A stretch of DNA of 64,000 nt from a virus: positions 1-64,000 of the IMG/VR virus record IMGVR_UViG_3300005253_000262. One strand, written 5' to 3'. Positions 34,645 through 42,614 of this stretch are shown one piece after another; positions within the stretch are counted from its first letter, which is position 1; each line of letters begins with the position of its first letter. The notes beneath the pieces were generated by a model. That model had not been told where the DNA came from and made no database searches. It saw only the letters and a list, made by a program, of their open reading frames with translations. The translations under genes and the position numbers were made by a program.

Positions 34645-35082
34645 TTAGTCCAGTGAGATTGCCAATGCTGAGATCGCAAACTCTGGAGTTACACCGTTGT
34701 TGACGACGAGATCCGCATCCAGCGTGGAGAAGATCTGCATTACGCCCGCGAATCCGCCCAGTGATACGTCGGTTTCCGTCTCGGGACCAGTCGAGGAGAG
34801 GCCGAACGAGATAATCGCGTCATTAGTGGCTGAACCCGACGCAACAGTCCATCCCGACACACTACGTACGACGGTCTGGTTGGAATAGCCCGTATAGGCC
34901 GCTACGCCCTGCGTCTGTACCGTTGAGGTATCATCGATGACATTGCCGGTATGTAACGCAACAGTTAGGCTACCTGCTGTTGCGGACGGTAGGAGCCCAC
35001 CGGCGTCGCCCATATTCGGTGCGGCTACGTTCGTGAACATCAGGTCGAGGACGTCGTCTTCCCATAAGTTAGTGGCACTCAT
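34645..35082 (-). CDS. Fibre- or head-associated protein
   Basis: 145 residues. MSATNLWEDDVLDLMFTN, then GSLTVALHTGNV and GVAAYTGYSNQTVVRS, is a pattern common in virion proteins of phages that carry an ALHT-x-(D/P) strand after an N-terminal helix. It has no catalytic residues I can see. Overlaps the next gene by one base. Confidence 0.65.
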   Translation of the reverse strand: MSATNLWEDDVLDLMFTNVAAPNMGDAGGLLPSATAGSLTVALHTGNVIDDTSTVQTQGVAAYTGYSNQTVVRSVSGWTVASGSATNDAIISFGLSSTGPETETDVSLGGFAGVMQIFSTLDADLVVNNGVTPEFAISALAISLD

Positions 35083-35408
35083 TACAGACCCCCAGCGGCG
35101 CCAAGGCCAGCACCAGTTATACCACGACGTGGTGGTGAGGACATTTCGACAACCTTCGCTGCGATTGCCTGGGCTTCCCGTGCACCTTCAAGCCCTTCAC
35201 CGGTGATGATGGCAATCTCGAGGGCCTCATTAGCATCGCGCAGGACTTGCTTGTTGTCCTTGTAAATCTTGCTTACGCGGGCACGTTCGACTTGAGTGGG
35301 TTGGTTGGCGTAGTATTCGGGGTAATTGTCGAGATCGTTCTCTTTTACCTCGAGTCTGGCAAGCTGCATCTTCTTCTTCGCAGCCTGTACGGCAGGTGAT
35401 GGACTCAT
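35082..35408 (-). CDS. Hypothetical helical protein
   Basis: 108 residues, almost wholly helical and charged (AAKKKMQLARLEVKENDLDN, VLRDANEALEIAIITGEG), with a Gly-rich end. Its promoter (35,457-35,485) lies in the gap upstream, so it is the first gene of the fibre operon. Function unknown. Confidence 0.65.
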   Translation of the reverse strand: MSPSPAVQAAKKKMQLARLEVKENDLDNYPEYYANQPTQVERARVSKIYKDNKQVLRDANEALEIAIITGEGLEGAREAQAIAAKVVEMSSPPRRGITGAGLGAAGGL

Positions 35409-35456
35409 GATGCGTTCTCCATGTGGGAGCGAGTTGAAGTAAACTTCATGTACTAT

Positions 35457-35485
35457 ATTATAACGACTATCTCGATGAAAATCAA
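35457..35485 (-). promoter_or_regulatory. Late promoter after the portal gene
   Basis: Minus strand TTGATT (35480-35485) and TATAAT (35457-35462), 17-base spacer. It begins right after the portal stop codon. Same layout as 27,598-27,626. Confidence 0.8.
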
Positions 35486-36964
35486 CTAGTCCTCTGTTTC
35501 TCCTTCTGAACCCTCAGAACGAGGCACTACGGATTCATCGTCCTCAGTCTCTATAACCTCACTCTCGGGCAGATCTCCTTCAAGCCCTACCATCTCACGT
35601 GCCTCTTCGCGTGAGGTAATCTGCATCGGCTCTTTGTTGCCTGTCTGACGCGAGAGGTTACCGACTGCTCGGGCATGTTGCGCTGAGGTCTGACCTTTCT
35701 CGAGAGGTGAGAGGATGAATGCACTTGGCCATTCCCACTTCACAACACCCTCCGGTAGGAGCTTAGCACTCTGTAGGAGCTCGGTCGTAGGTTTCAGTAC
35801 GAGAGGCTGCGCGAAGAGTACACGACGTTCCGAGATCCTCTCTGCCCAGTTAGCTCTGTCTTGCTCCGACGCTAACTGCCCTGCTTCCGACCCAAGGAGG
35901 ATCCGCCGAGGAATCCCTGTGGTACCGGAGAGCAGTGCCATAAGCATCTCGAAGACTTCCTTCGGTGCGGGTGTCGTTGAATCGAGGACATCGAGTTTAA
36001 CACCCCTTGTGCGGATGAATCGGCGTAGCTGATGCTGATATTCCTCGATTTCATCACTTAGGGCCGCAGCATCCGCGGGGTCGAGCTGCCTATCTGGCTC
36101 TACATCCGCTTGTATCCCGCGGTTCGCTGTGAGCCAGTAGGTCTCTGGCGTGCCCCCGGCAACCTTTAGGAGGTCATCGAGGAGGTTGTACACCTTCTCC
36201 ATGATCGGGATACCAATCACCGTATCCTCCAGTGGGTTCTCTACGATATGCACTACTCGCGACGCATGTACAGTTAAATTGCGTAGACCCGTGACTTTTG
36301 TGGTGCCAGAGGATACAGTCCTAGTATTTGGGTCATCAAACTCGATCTTGTACATCTCCGGCTGCCCAAACTTAGGGCTACCGGGTTCAGCATTGAATTT
36401 GAGCTCCGTAACCTGTCTGCTTCCGATAGCACGCACATACAGGAGCTCCTTGACATCTCTACCCTGGCCAAGAGGCGTTTGGAGGTTCGTGCCGTCGTCA
36501 AAGCCGAAGAGCAGGATGGAGAAGTGGTTTAGGCGGGCTAGACGATCAGCACGATTCATCGTACCCCACAAGTTGTGTTTCTCGACCAACTCCTCCCACT
36601 TAGTCTTGATTGCATCGTTCTCCACGATCGCAGGAGGATTCGCCCATATAGCGTTGGGTGGAGCGTCAATAACCCGACTAGCGATATCCTGACGCACATA
36701 TTTGGCAAGGAAGAGTTCAGCAGTGAGCTGCCTCTCATATCCAAAGACCTTCCACAGATCCCGCTTGCCCCCAAACGACTTACCAGCGAGGTTGGCTAGT
36801 TGCATTCGGCTGATCAAGCCACTCAATACCCGTAATGAAAGTTCTTTGTCGGTATCTATCCCATTGCCCTGTTTCCGGATCCTCACTGAGCGCTCTGAGC
36901 TAGACACTAGAGACGCCTTAACGCCTCTGCCTGTATTAGTTATCGTGACACCTTTGTTCGTCAT
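35486..36964 (-). CDS. Portal protein (DUF1073-like)
   Basis: 492 residues. LAKYVRQDIASRVIDAPPNAIWANPP is the clear start of DUF1073-type portals, followed by RLARLNHFSILLFGFDDG, HASRVVHI and GTTGIPRRILLGSEAGQLASEQDRANWAERI. The last 40 residues are acidic and disordered. It forms the ring through which DNA is packaged and to which the connector proteins bind. It follows the large terminase gene by seven bases. Confidence 0.92.
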   Translation of the reverse strand: MTNKGVTITNTGRGVKASLVSSSERSVRIRKQGNGIDTDKELSLRVLSGLISRMQLANLAGKSFGGKRDLWKVFGYERQLTAELFLAKYVRQDIASRVIDAPPNAIWANPPAIVENDAIKTKWEELVEKHNLWGTMNRADRLARLNHFSILLFGFDDGTNLQTPLGQGRDVKELLYVRAIGSRQVTELKFNAEPGSPKFGQPEMYKIEFDDPNTRTVSSGTTKVTGLRNLTVHASRVVHIVENPLEDTVIGIPIMEKVYNLLDDLLKVAGGTPETYWLTANRGIQADVEPDRQLDPADAAALSDEIEEYQHQLRRFIRTRGVKLDVLDSTTPAPKEVFEMLMALLSGTTGIPRRILLGSEAGQLASEQDRANWAERISERRVLFAQPLVLKPTTELLQSAKLLPEGVVKWEWPSAFILSPLEKGQTSAQHARAVGNLSRQTGNKEPMQITSREEAREMVGLEGDLPESEVIETEDDESVVPRSEGSEGETED

Positions 36965-36971
36965 ATTGCTT

Positions 36972-38519
36972 CTACCAGGTTAGCCCAGCTCGAGGTGTGT
37001 CCTTCGACATAGAATGTCCAGGATTCCCCCGAATTGGGATTACGTTGCTTTCAGTCTCCCGACCCCATGTTAGCGACCCTTTGAGTCCGAAGACAAGTTT
37101 GTTGTACCCAAGTGCACATGCTATAATCTGGTCGTCGAATTCCGCATCCGCATCGAATCCATCCAATTCCTCCTCGAAGTCATCGTTCCAGTCAGCTTCG
37201 ACCTCAAACACGTCGCCAGCCTCTATTGCTGCTAGGAATGGGCTTGCACGCACCTCCATTGGGCCTGTAGCTTTCTCGCCCTCGAAGTCGTATGCCTTTA
37301 GAAGGTCCTTGTAGTCCTCGATCACTGTCTTGCCAGAAGATCCGGGCTCCTGCTCCATCCATATCTGGACTCCATGCCCATCGCCTGTAGCTGTACCATA
37401 CACCAGCAGCTTAACCTTACCTGAGGACTTCTGGACATGTTTCATGTCGCGGAGATAAATCTTGCCAGTCTCTTTGTGCCTGGATATCTTGGGGCCCGCA
37501 GTGAAGTCCCCGCCGTCCTCTGTTGCTGCTAGATCCCATGCACGGATAGTCTTAAGATCGGCGTTACTGGGTACCTCACTCTCGGGAATCTTCTTGAGGT
37601 ACTCGGAAAGATCCAGTCCAGCCATGGATGCCCGCGGATTCTGCTGGAACATAGCATCCCACCAGTATGTACCCAGCGTTTTCTTGATCTGCAGCAACCT
37701 TTCACGTGAATAACGCTCTGGCCAGAGAGCTTCGCCCTCTGCACGCCCTAGAGGGTCATTAATCTCAGCCAATGCAGGGAAATTAATCAACCTCCAGTTC
37801 TCATGAGCAAGCTCTGTCATACACATCCCGATGAGATCCTTCTGATTCCACCGGGTTGCGATGATAATTAGACTAGCATCGGGCTCAAGGCGCGTATATG
37901 CGGTACTCTTGAACCACTCCCACGTTTTCTTGCGCTTCGTCACTGACAGGCTGTCTTCATCGTTCTTGATGTAGTCGTCGATGAGCATCAGGTCAGCACC
38001 ACGGCCTACGAGTGGCCCACCAATGCCAGCCGCAGTAAGACCACCGCCTTGTGGAGTCAGCCACCTATCTACTCGTTTCTTGTCGGCGCGGATCCTGGTG
38101 TGCAGTAGATGGTGTAAGTCCTCGTTCTGGAACGTGTCACGGACCTTGAGTGAGAAGTCAGTTGCGAGCTCAGCACCGTACGTGATGGTCATGACGAACT
38201 TACTAGGCCACTTCTCAAGGAACCAGATAGGTGTGTTGACGCTTAGGAACTCACTTTTTCCATGCCGAGCAGGAAATGTGAAGATGAGACGCGCGTTACC
38301 TTTAGCTACCTCAGTAGCAACGATCGTGCTGATGTAAAGGAGATGACGCGCAGCTATCCACCGCCCTTGAGTGATCTTGACTGCCATTGTTGCGGGAGTG
38401 AGACGCCATCCCTCTTTTAGGGCAGTTTGGAGCTTCAGCTGATCACTATGGCTCAGTGCACTCAGATTAAGTGCCTCATGCTCATGTTCTGACGCGCTTC
38501 TGTCAATGTCCAACGTCAT
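36972..38519 (-). CDS. terL: Terminase large subunit
   Basis: 515 residues. ATPase domain with Walker A FPARHGKSE (82-90), Walker B LMLIDD (177-182), an IIATRWNQKDL coupling motif, and the C-terminal nuclease with AWDLAATE (D329) and a DDQIIA segment near the end. It packages the genome into proheads and cuts the concatemer. Overlaps the upstream small gene by four bases. No intein. Confidence 0.95.
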   Translation of the reverse strand: MTLDIDRSASEHEHEALNLSALSHSDQLKLQTALKEGWRLTPATMAVKITQGRWIAARHLLYISTIVATEVAKGNARLIFTFPARHGKSEFLSVNTPIWFLEKWPSKFVMTITYGAELATDFSLKVRDTFQNEDLHHLLHTRIRADKKRVDRWLTPQGGGLTAAGIGGPLVGRGADLMLIDDYIKNDEDSLSVTKRKKTWEWFKSTAYTRLEPDASLIIIATRWNQKDLIGMCMTELAHENWRLINFPALAEINDPLGRAEGEALWPERYSRERLLQIKKTLGTYWWDAMFQQNPRASMAGLDLSEYLKKIPESEVPSNADLKTIRAWDLAATEDGGDFTAGPKISRHKETGKIYLRDMKHVQKSSGKVKLLVYGTATGDGHGVQIWMEQEPGSSGKTVIEDYKDLLKAYDFEGEKATGPMEVRASPFLAAIEAGDVFEVEADWNDDFEEELDGFDADAEFDDQIIACALGYNKLVFGLKGSLTWGRETESNVIPIRGNPGHSMSKDTPRAGLTW

Positions 38520-38836
38520 GCGTTAGTAACCTCACCATTCTTAATCCACCCATGCCAGCTACAGTCGTCTGGATCTACCGGAACGTGTCGAATCGACGGA
38601 CTCAGGGTCAGAGTCTCGAAATCAGTGCCAGTACGCTCCCAGGCTGGGTTCTCACTCTTCAGAGGCCCTTGACCGTCCTCAGGATTCGCAAATGGTACAT
38701 ATCGACGATCTCCACAGCCACAAGGACAATCATATCCAAGACCAACACGTTTACGTTCCGATACCGGTTTACCCCCATGGGTTATGCCCCCACCACCGTG
38801 TCTTACCCATTGAGGGTTCAGATCTATAAGCCTCAT
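38516..38836 (-). CDS. DUF6527-like small protein
   Basis: 106 residues. YDCPCGCGDRRYVPF, then TLSPSIRH and a C-terminal CSWHGWIKNGEV, match DUF6527 proteins, which bind a metal through CPCGC and C-x-x-H. These are often next to terminase or HNH genes in phages. Function unknown. Confidence 0.7.
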   Translation of the reverse strand: MRLIDLNPQWVRHGGGGITHGGKPVSERKRVGLGYDCPCGCGDRRYVPFANPEDGQGPLKSENPAWERTGTDFETLTLSPSIRHVPVDPDDCSWHGWIKNGEVTNA

Positions 38837-38863
38837 TTCTGGATCCTCAGGACGGCTTCCTTG

Positions 38864-39517
38864 TTAGGGTGAATCTGCGGAGATACTGATATTCACTTCC
38901 TTGGACGCTTCTTCACCGGCTTGCGTTTCTTCGGTAGAGTCTTCGGCATCTTGTTTCGCTCCTTTAGCTAGATTGTCCGCAGCGGGGATTGCTCGGAGGT
39001 TTGTCATCGCCCAACATTCCCTAAATGCTACCCAGTCTACACGTCCCGATAGTGCGTTCCCCTCGAGGATGACCTGGAAGCTGCTGAGAGGCACTTTGTG
39101 ATCGATGTGGTAGCCCTCGTTCAGTGCATCCCGCAGTGACCGCTTCGGACCCTCACGATCCTTGAGATCCTTGCGGAGGTACTTGACGAGGTGGCGAATC
39201 TTGTAGCCGAGGTACTTTTCGAGGTTCTTTACGAATTCGTCAGGAGCAGCTTCACCTAACTGCGTAAGACACCGTGTACCTGTGTGATGGCGGACTCTGT
39301 ACGCGACATTCTTCTTACGCGCAGACGTATTGGCTTGGCCTTTGCATTGGTAGCAGATAACCTGATACCCATCAGCGTTATCGTCATGCGGGCCAAATGC
39401 TTTCTTCCATTCGCGGCCGTTCTCGTCTGTGTGAGCCTCTTTTGCCTTCCACTGGCGGCATTTGATGCACTTCTTGTATATCGCCCTGTCGTAGTTTATA
39501 ACTATGGGTCCAGCCAT
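38864..39517 (-). CDS. HNH endonuclease next to terminase
   Basis: 217 residues. An N-terminal CIKCRQWK and a VICYQCKG give two zinc pairs; YHIDHKVPLSSF and WAMTNLRAIPAADNLAKG form the HNH core (HIDH, Asn, Asn). HNH proteins placed next to TerL (HK97 gp74 is the known case) assist specific genome cutting at packaging. A Glu/Asp-rich tail follows. No intron or homing context is visible, so a packaging role is more likely than homing. Confidence 0.82.
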   Translation of the reverse strand: MAGPIVINYDRAIYKKCIKCRQWKAKEAHTDENGREWKKAFGPHDDNADGYQVICYQCKGQANTSARKKNVAYRVRHHTGTRCLTQLGEAAPDEFVKNLEKYLGYKIRHLVKYLRKDLKDREGPKRSLRDALNEGYHIDHKVPLSSFQVILEGNALSGRVDWVAFRECWAMTNLRAIPAADNLAKGAKQDAEDSTEETQAGEEASKEVNISISADSP

Positions 39518-39521
39518 GTTA

Positions 39522-40574
39522 TCACCTCTTCCTGATAATCAGTCTTTGCAGAATCTCAACAGCCACCGGATCCTCAAGGGCCCTATCAAGGAGTTCGCCT
39601 TCTTCATCGACGACGGTGCCTTCGGACGAGGCTCGGTTGGACTGTGCAATAGTGCGGAAGGTGAGTTCCAGTGATTCTCCACTTCGATCCTCGCTACCAG
39701 CAGCCGCAGGACCAGCAGCTGGGAGCCCTGCTGAGATACGCTCCAGCGAGGTTGTCTGCTTCAGAAGGTCGATTGCCACTTTCGGCGTCATCAACTCCCA
39801 GAACTCCTCGTCACCGTTTATGTACTGCATTATCTTGTGACGTATACGCTTGGCATCGATGTAATGTTCATCCTGCGTCTCGATTGCGCGGATTTCCTGA
39901 CGACGCCTATGTTGTGCAACACGAAATAGATCATATGCACGTGCCCGTAGTCCCCAGTAGTATACATGGTAGGCACGTTTATAGTGTTCGATGATGGAGA
40001 GTAACTCAATATCGTTCGCAGCTGGGTGAAGCATAGCCACGAGAGAGGAGATACTACGTGTACCGGCAGCAGCCTTGCCAGGGTCTCCCTCGTCTTCTGG
40101 ATCCTCAGGATCCCCCGAGACGCCAGCACGTCCGCACGCCATCTGAAGGTACGTCTCAAATGCACGGAAGATATCACTGGGTTCACTGTCCAGCTGATAC
40201 CAGAAAGCTTGGCCATTCTCGAATGCGGGGAACCCCTCATCATACTGCAGTGGTACGAACGCATTAGGGAGACTCGCAGCGAGGAAGCCCGCAACTCGGT
40301 ATTCCACAGGAAGCGAAGGGTCGCCCCGAGCCTCATCCTCGGGGGAGAGAGATGACGGAGATTCACTTGGCTCGGGGGACCCCACTTCGCTTGGGCGTGG
40401 TAGTGCGTGTCCGTTGGTGTGTGTAGGCTTGTAATTGTGGAAAGGCAACAGGTCGACGCGGTAGATACCGGTGGGGAGACCGAAATCGTTCAACGGCAGC
40501 TCTCCGGCTAGCGCTTTGATCGCCTGAACCTGGAGGACCTCCGCCTCCGCACCTACATTTACTTCGATGTCCAT
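39522..40574 (-). CDS. First gene of the packaging operon, unknown (possible small terminase)
   Basis: Start taken as ATG 40574 (MDIEVNVGAEAEVLQVQAIKA); the earlier in-frame ATG at 40610 lies inside the promoter. 350 residues: a Pro/Ser-rich acidic linker (about 60-95), then a helical domain with AMLHPAANDIELLSI and AQHRRRQEIRAIETQDEHYIDAKRIRHKI, and a helical C-terminal part. Position before HNH and TerL fits a small terminase, but I see no helix-turn-helix to prove it. Confidence 0.65.
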   Translation of the reverse strand: MDIEVNVGAEAEVLQVQAIKALAGELPLNDFGLPTGIYRVDLLPFHNYKPTHTNGHALPRPSEVGSPEPSESPSSLSPEDEARGDPSLPVEYRVAGFLAASLPNAFVPLQYDEGFPAFENGQAFWYQLDSEPSDIFRAFETYLQMACGRAGVSGDPEDPEDEGDPGKAAAGTRSISSLVAMLHPAANDIELLSIIEHYKRAYHVYYWGLRARAYDLFRVAQHRRRQEIRAIETQDEHYIDAKRIRHKIMQYINGDEEFWELMTPKVAIDLLKQTTSLERISAGLPAAGPAAAGSEDRSGESLELTFRTIAQSNRASSEGTVVDEEGELLDRALEDPVAVEILQRLIIRKR

Positions 40575-40580
40575 ACATCT

Positions 40581-40610
40581 ATTATATAACACTATTTGTC
40601 GGCATGTCAA
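40581..40610 (-). promoter_or_regulatory. Promoter of the late/packaging operon
   Basis: Minus strand consensus TTGACA (40605-40610) and TATAAT (40581-40586) with an 18-base spacer, the best promoter in the window. The -10 box ends only six bases before ATG 40574, so the transcript would be nearly leaderless. Confidence 0.82.
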
Positions 40611-40627
40611 GTATTAGGCAACTACAC

Positions 40628-40723
40628 CCTGTGCCTCAAGGTTCTAGGCTACGGATAAAAATATTTTTAAGGACATACCTGGGCCTCAAGGTTCTAGTCC
40701 GGAATAAAGAATATTTTTGAGTT
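40628..40723. repeat. Pair of 46-bp direct repeats, 50-bp period
   Basis: Copy 1 is 40628-40673 and copy 2 is 40678-40723. Both contain GCCTCAAGGTTCTAG followed by a GGA(A)TAAA-A-ATATTTTT tract. They lie between the late promoter and the early side, where cos/pac sites, operators or origins are common. Confidence 0.75.
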
Positions 40724-40786
40724 CCTGATGTCACATAACTACATGATTTCATTACGTAAACTAAAATTATGAGTGAGTGTGAAACG

Positions 40787-40845
40787 TTGACATTCATTTC
40801 ATAATGAACGATGATTATGAATGTTAAGTAATAGTACTTAACATT
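40787..40845 (+). promoter_or_regulatory. Operator-like palindromes upstream of the 65-residue HTH gene
   Basis: AATGTTAAGTA (40820-40830) and TACTTAACATT (40835-40845) form an 11-bp perfect inverted repeat with a 4-base loop. ACATTCAT (40790-40797) and ATGAATGT (40817-40824) form a second pair that overlaps it and a TTGACA (40787-40792). This looks like a regulator site over a promoter whose -10 box is weak (GATTAT at 40813). Confidence 0.6.
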
Positions 40846-40861
40846 TAATGAGGTTTAGACT

Positions 40862-41059
40862 ATGTCTCAAACTAAAAAACTTACCAAGTCTCAGAAGTTC
40901 AACGTAGACTCATTCTCAACGAAGTCAGCAAAGATTCGTTACCTAACTAATCTTGATTGGACTCGATCTGAGATTTCGAAATATCTGAACATTCTTTACC
41001 AACACGTTCGGAATGTTCAGATCACACCAGTGAAGAATCCGACTGAACAAAAGAAGTAA
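40862..41059 (+). CDS. Small basic HTH-like protein, family member 1
   Basis: 65 residues, ATGAGGT before ATG 40862. TKSAKIRYLTNLDWTRSEISKYLNILYQHVRNVQITPV: a short helix-turn-helix-like segment (RSEISKYLN) and the YQHVRNV signature shared with the protein at 46,483. Such proteins are common in proteobacteria and phages, without known function. It lies alone between operator-like repeats and a strong terminator, so it is a separate transcript. Confidence 0.75.
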   Translation: MSQTKKLTKSQKFNVDSFSTKSAKIRYLTNLDWTRSEISKYLNILYQHVRNVQITPVKNPTEQKK

Positions 41060-41068
41060 AGTAAGACT

Positions 41069-41102
41069 GAGACTCACTCTAAGTTAGAGTGAGTCTCTTT
41101 TT
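41069..41102 (+). terminator. Strong intrinsic terminator
   Basis: GAGACTCACTCT (41069-41080), AAGTT loop, AGAGTGAGTCTC (41086-41097), then TTTTT. A 12-bp perfect stem directly after the 65-residue gene. Confidence 0.95.
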
Positions 41103-41157
41103 GTGTTTATGATTCGAGTAGTCCTAGGGGCGGACCGGTCGACTACTACAACCCTCC

Positions 41158-41170
41158 CAAGTGTCAAATT
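41158..41170 (+). repeat. CAAGTGTCAAA dispersed repeat, copy 1
   Basis: CAAGTGTCAAATT preceded by a CTACTACAACCCTCC tract; the same CTAC-CAAGTGTCAAA combination recurs at 45,236-45,280. Confidence 0.65.
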
Positions 41171-41335
41171 TGAAACCTACTAGTCTCTCCACATAGGACA
41201 TGTCGAGTGTGAGTGTGGAGGTGGAGGTGGAGGTGGAGTGAGATGTGACATGTAGGGTGGAGTGAGGTGATGACTAGTTAGGTGATGTGAAGTTAACTAG
41301 GCCTATGGTCGACCCGTCTACTGCTACTAACACCC

Positions 41336-41348
41336 CAAGTGTCAAATT
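41336..41348 (+). repeat. CAAGTGTCAAA dispersed repeat, copy 2
   Basis: CAAGTGTCAAATT, flanked like copy 1 by GGTCGAC-CTACT before it and ACTAGT-TCCAC after it, so the duplicated unit is longer than the core. Confidence 0.65.
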
Positions 41349-41885
41349 CAACCGCCCGGACTAGTAGGTCCACACGTAACTATCGACCACCCGCGCTAGC
41401 GGTAGACCCCCTCCCGGCCCTGTCTACTAGTACGCCTGAGGAAAAGTTTTGGACATTTAGGCACTGGGCACCGTCAAAAACGTACAGGTCCATGAACATC
41501 GAACGTGGATCGAGACTTAGCATAGCAGTCCTCAAATAGGAAACTAATTAAACTAATTGATACCAGTTCCAGGTCTTCTCGTTACAAATCAACGAGTTAA
41601 GTAGTTTATTAAATTAATTAGTTTTTGCTTATTCTACATATACTACTGTTTAATATGTATATATTATTCCTACTACTTATACGGTCATTATTCCTTTATA
41701 TACATTTCTATCTTGACTCTTCTAAACAAAAGAAATCGTAATTAAGTTAATAAGGCCAACTAATCGTCGTGTCCGGTCGCCGTCCTGAGGGGTCTGATCA
41801 AGAAACATGTCTCTACGGCGGGTCCTACGAGTTGACTCAAAACCCATCGATTAAATGCATAGGCGTAATTAATATAAAATGACTC

Positions 41886-41915
41886 TTGATACTAATCCCT
41901 CTGGTTCTATATAAT
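41886..41915 (+). promoter_or_regulatory. Early promoter, duplicated cassette copy 1
   Basis: TTGATA (41886-41891), 18-base spacer, TATAAT (41910-41915), with an A/T-rich AATTAATATAAAAT just upstream that could be an UP element. The block 41867-41892 recurs at 42336-42361. Confidence 0.85.
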
Positions 41916-41991
41916 ATATACTATGAAAGAATATCTTTAACCAGCCAACAGGAGAACGATCATCAACAGGTTACATAATCGCACAGCAGAC

Positions 41992-42249
41992 ATGCAAGCC
42001 TCGTCAATACGGGTAACACCGGAAGCACGGGCAGCTTTGGATAGGCTACCAGCATACGTAATGGTAAGCCGTTTCCTTCAACACTTCGACCTCATCCCAT
42101 GCGACCTTGGAAACGTCGCAATCATGGTCTCCGAGTCTACGCGTCCTCAGAATAGGATGCACACTCGCTCGATCCGCATTATCAACCTAGTCAACGCGTA
42201 CATCGAACAGCTCGAAGTTGTCGAAGCGTACGACATCGCTAACCTATAG
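41992..42249 (+). CDS. Small hypothetical early protein
   Basis: First gene behind the 41,886 promoter. ATG 41992 gives 85 residues (MQASSIRVTPEARAALDRLPAY), but no ribosome site precedes it. AGGAGAACGATC ends just before ATC at 41962, which is in frame, so the real start may be the rare codon ATC and the product 95 residues. The sequence is helical with a basic patch (RMHTRSIRI). No family recognised. A terminator follows. Confidence 0.65.
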   Translation: MQASSIRVTPEARAALDRLPAYVMVSRFLQHFDLIPCDLGNVAIMVSESTRPQNRMHTRSIRIINLVNAYIEQLEVVEAYDIANL

Positions 42250-42268
42250 CTAGGTACACAGTCGAATG

Positions 42269-42300
42269 AAAGCCCATTCTTCGGATCGGGCTTTTATTTT
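42269..42300 (+). terminator. Intrinsic terminator
   Basis: AAAGCCC (42269-42275) and GGGCTTT (42288-42294) with a 12-base loop, then TTATTTT. It ends the short transcript from 41,886. Confidence 0.9.
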
Positions 42301-42354
42301 GCGTGTCGTCGGGTCCCTATGGAGGGCCCTGTCACAATTAATATAAAATGACTC

Positions 42355-42384
42355 TTGATACCGGCCCCCTAGGTTCTATATAAT
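42355..42384 (+). promoter_or_regulatory. Early promoter, duplicated cassette copy 2
   Basis: TTGATA (42355-42360), 18-base spacer, TATAAT (42379-42384) with the same AT-rich upstream block as at 41,867. An ATG at 42392 just after it is too close to be the start of translation. Confidence 0.85.
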
Positions 42385-42442
42385 ATATATTATGAACAAA
42401 TATTATATATATATACCAAGCGGTACAACTAGGAGAACTGTA

Positions 42443-42604
42443 ATGAGCAGTAATGATAAATGTTGGAAACGTCGACCGCACGATTGGAACGAACATGATG
42501 AGACCAGGACACATCTGATCAAGAAGTGTTCGGTCTGTAAAGGTCTGCGATGGGTCGCACGTCGAACCATCGTGGTCACGTTAACAGCTCGACAAAGCAA
42601 CTAG
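42443..42604 (+). CDS. Small zinc-type early protein
   Basis: Start at 42443 because AGGAGAACTGTA precedes it; the ATG at 42392 in the same frame falls at the transcription start. 53 basic residues with WNEHDETRTHLIKKCSVCKGLRW, which could bind zinc through H and CxxC. Similar tiny proteins with a CSVC-G-W pattern occur in many phages. Function unknown. Confidence 0.7.
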   Translation: MSSNDKCWKRRPHDWNEHDETRTHLIKKCSVCKGLRWVARRTIVVTLTARQSN

Positions 42605-42614
42605 GAGAACAGAT

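Larger units (their letters stand above)
41103..41866. other. Non-coding switch region, candidate replication origin
   Basis: No convincing gene in 764 bases. It holds two long direct-repeat copies around CAAGTGTCAAATT, (GTGGAG)4 at 41215-41238 in a purine-rich stretch, an AT-rich block (about 41,540-41,760) with AAACTAATT twice in tandem (41541-41558) and its inverse AATTAGTTT (41616-41624), and the hairpin CTCGTT/AACGAG (41578-41596). Iteron-like repeats beside an AT-rich block at the point where late and early transcription diverge are usual features of phage origins; direct proof is lacking. Confidence 0.55.

Noticed and set aside
41339-41539. 66-residue frame in the switch region
   Set aside because: Starts inside a repeat, no ribosome site, and composition is unlike neighbouring genes.
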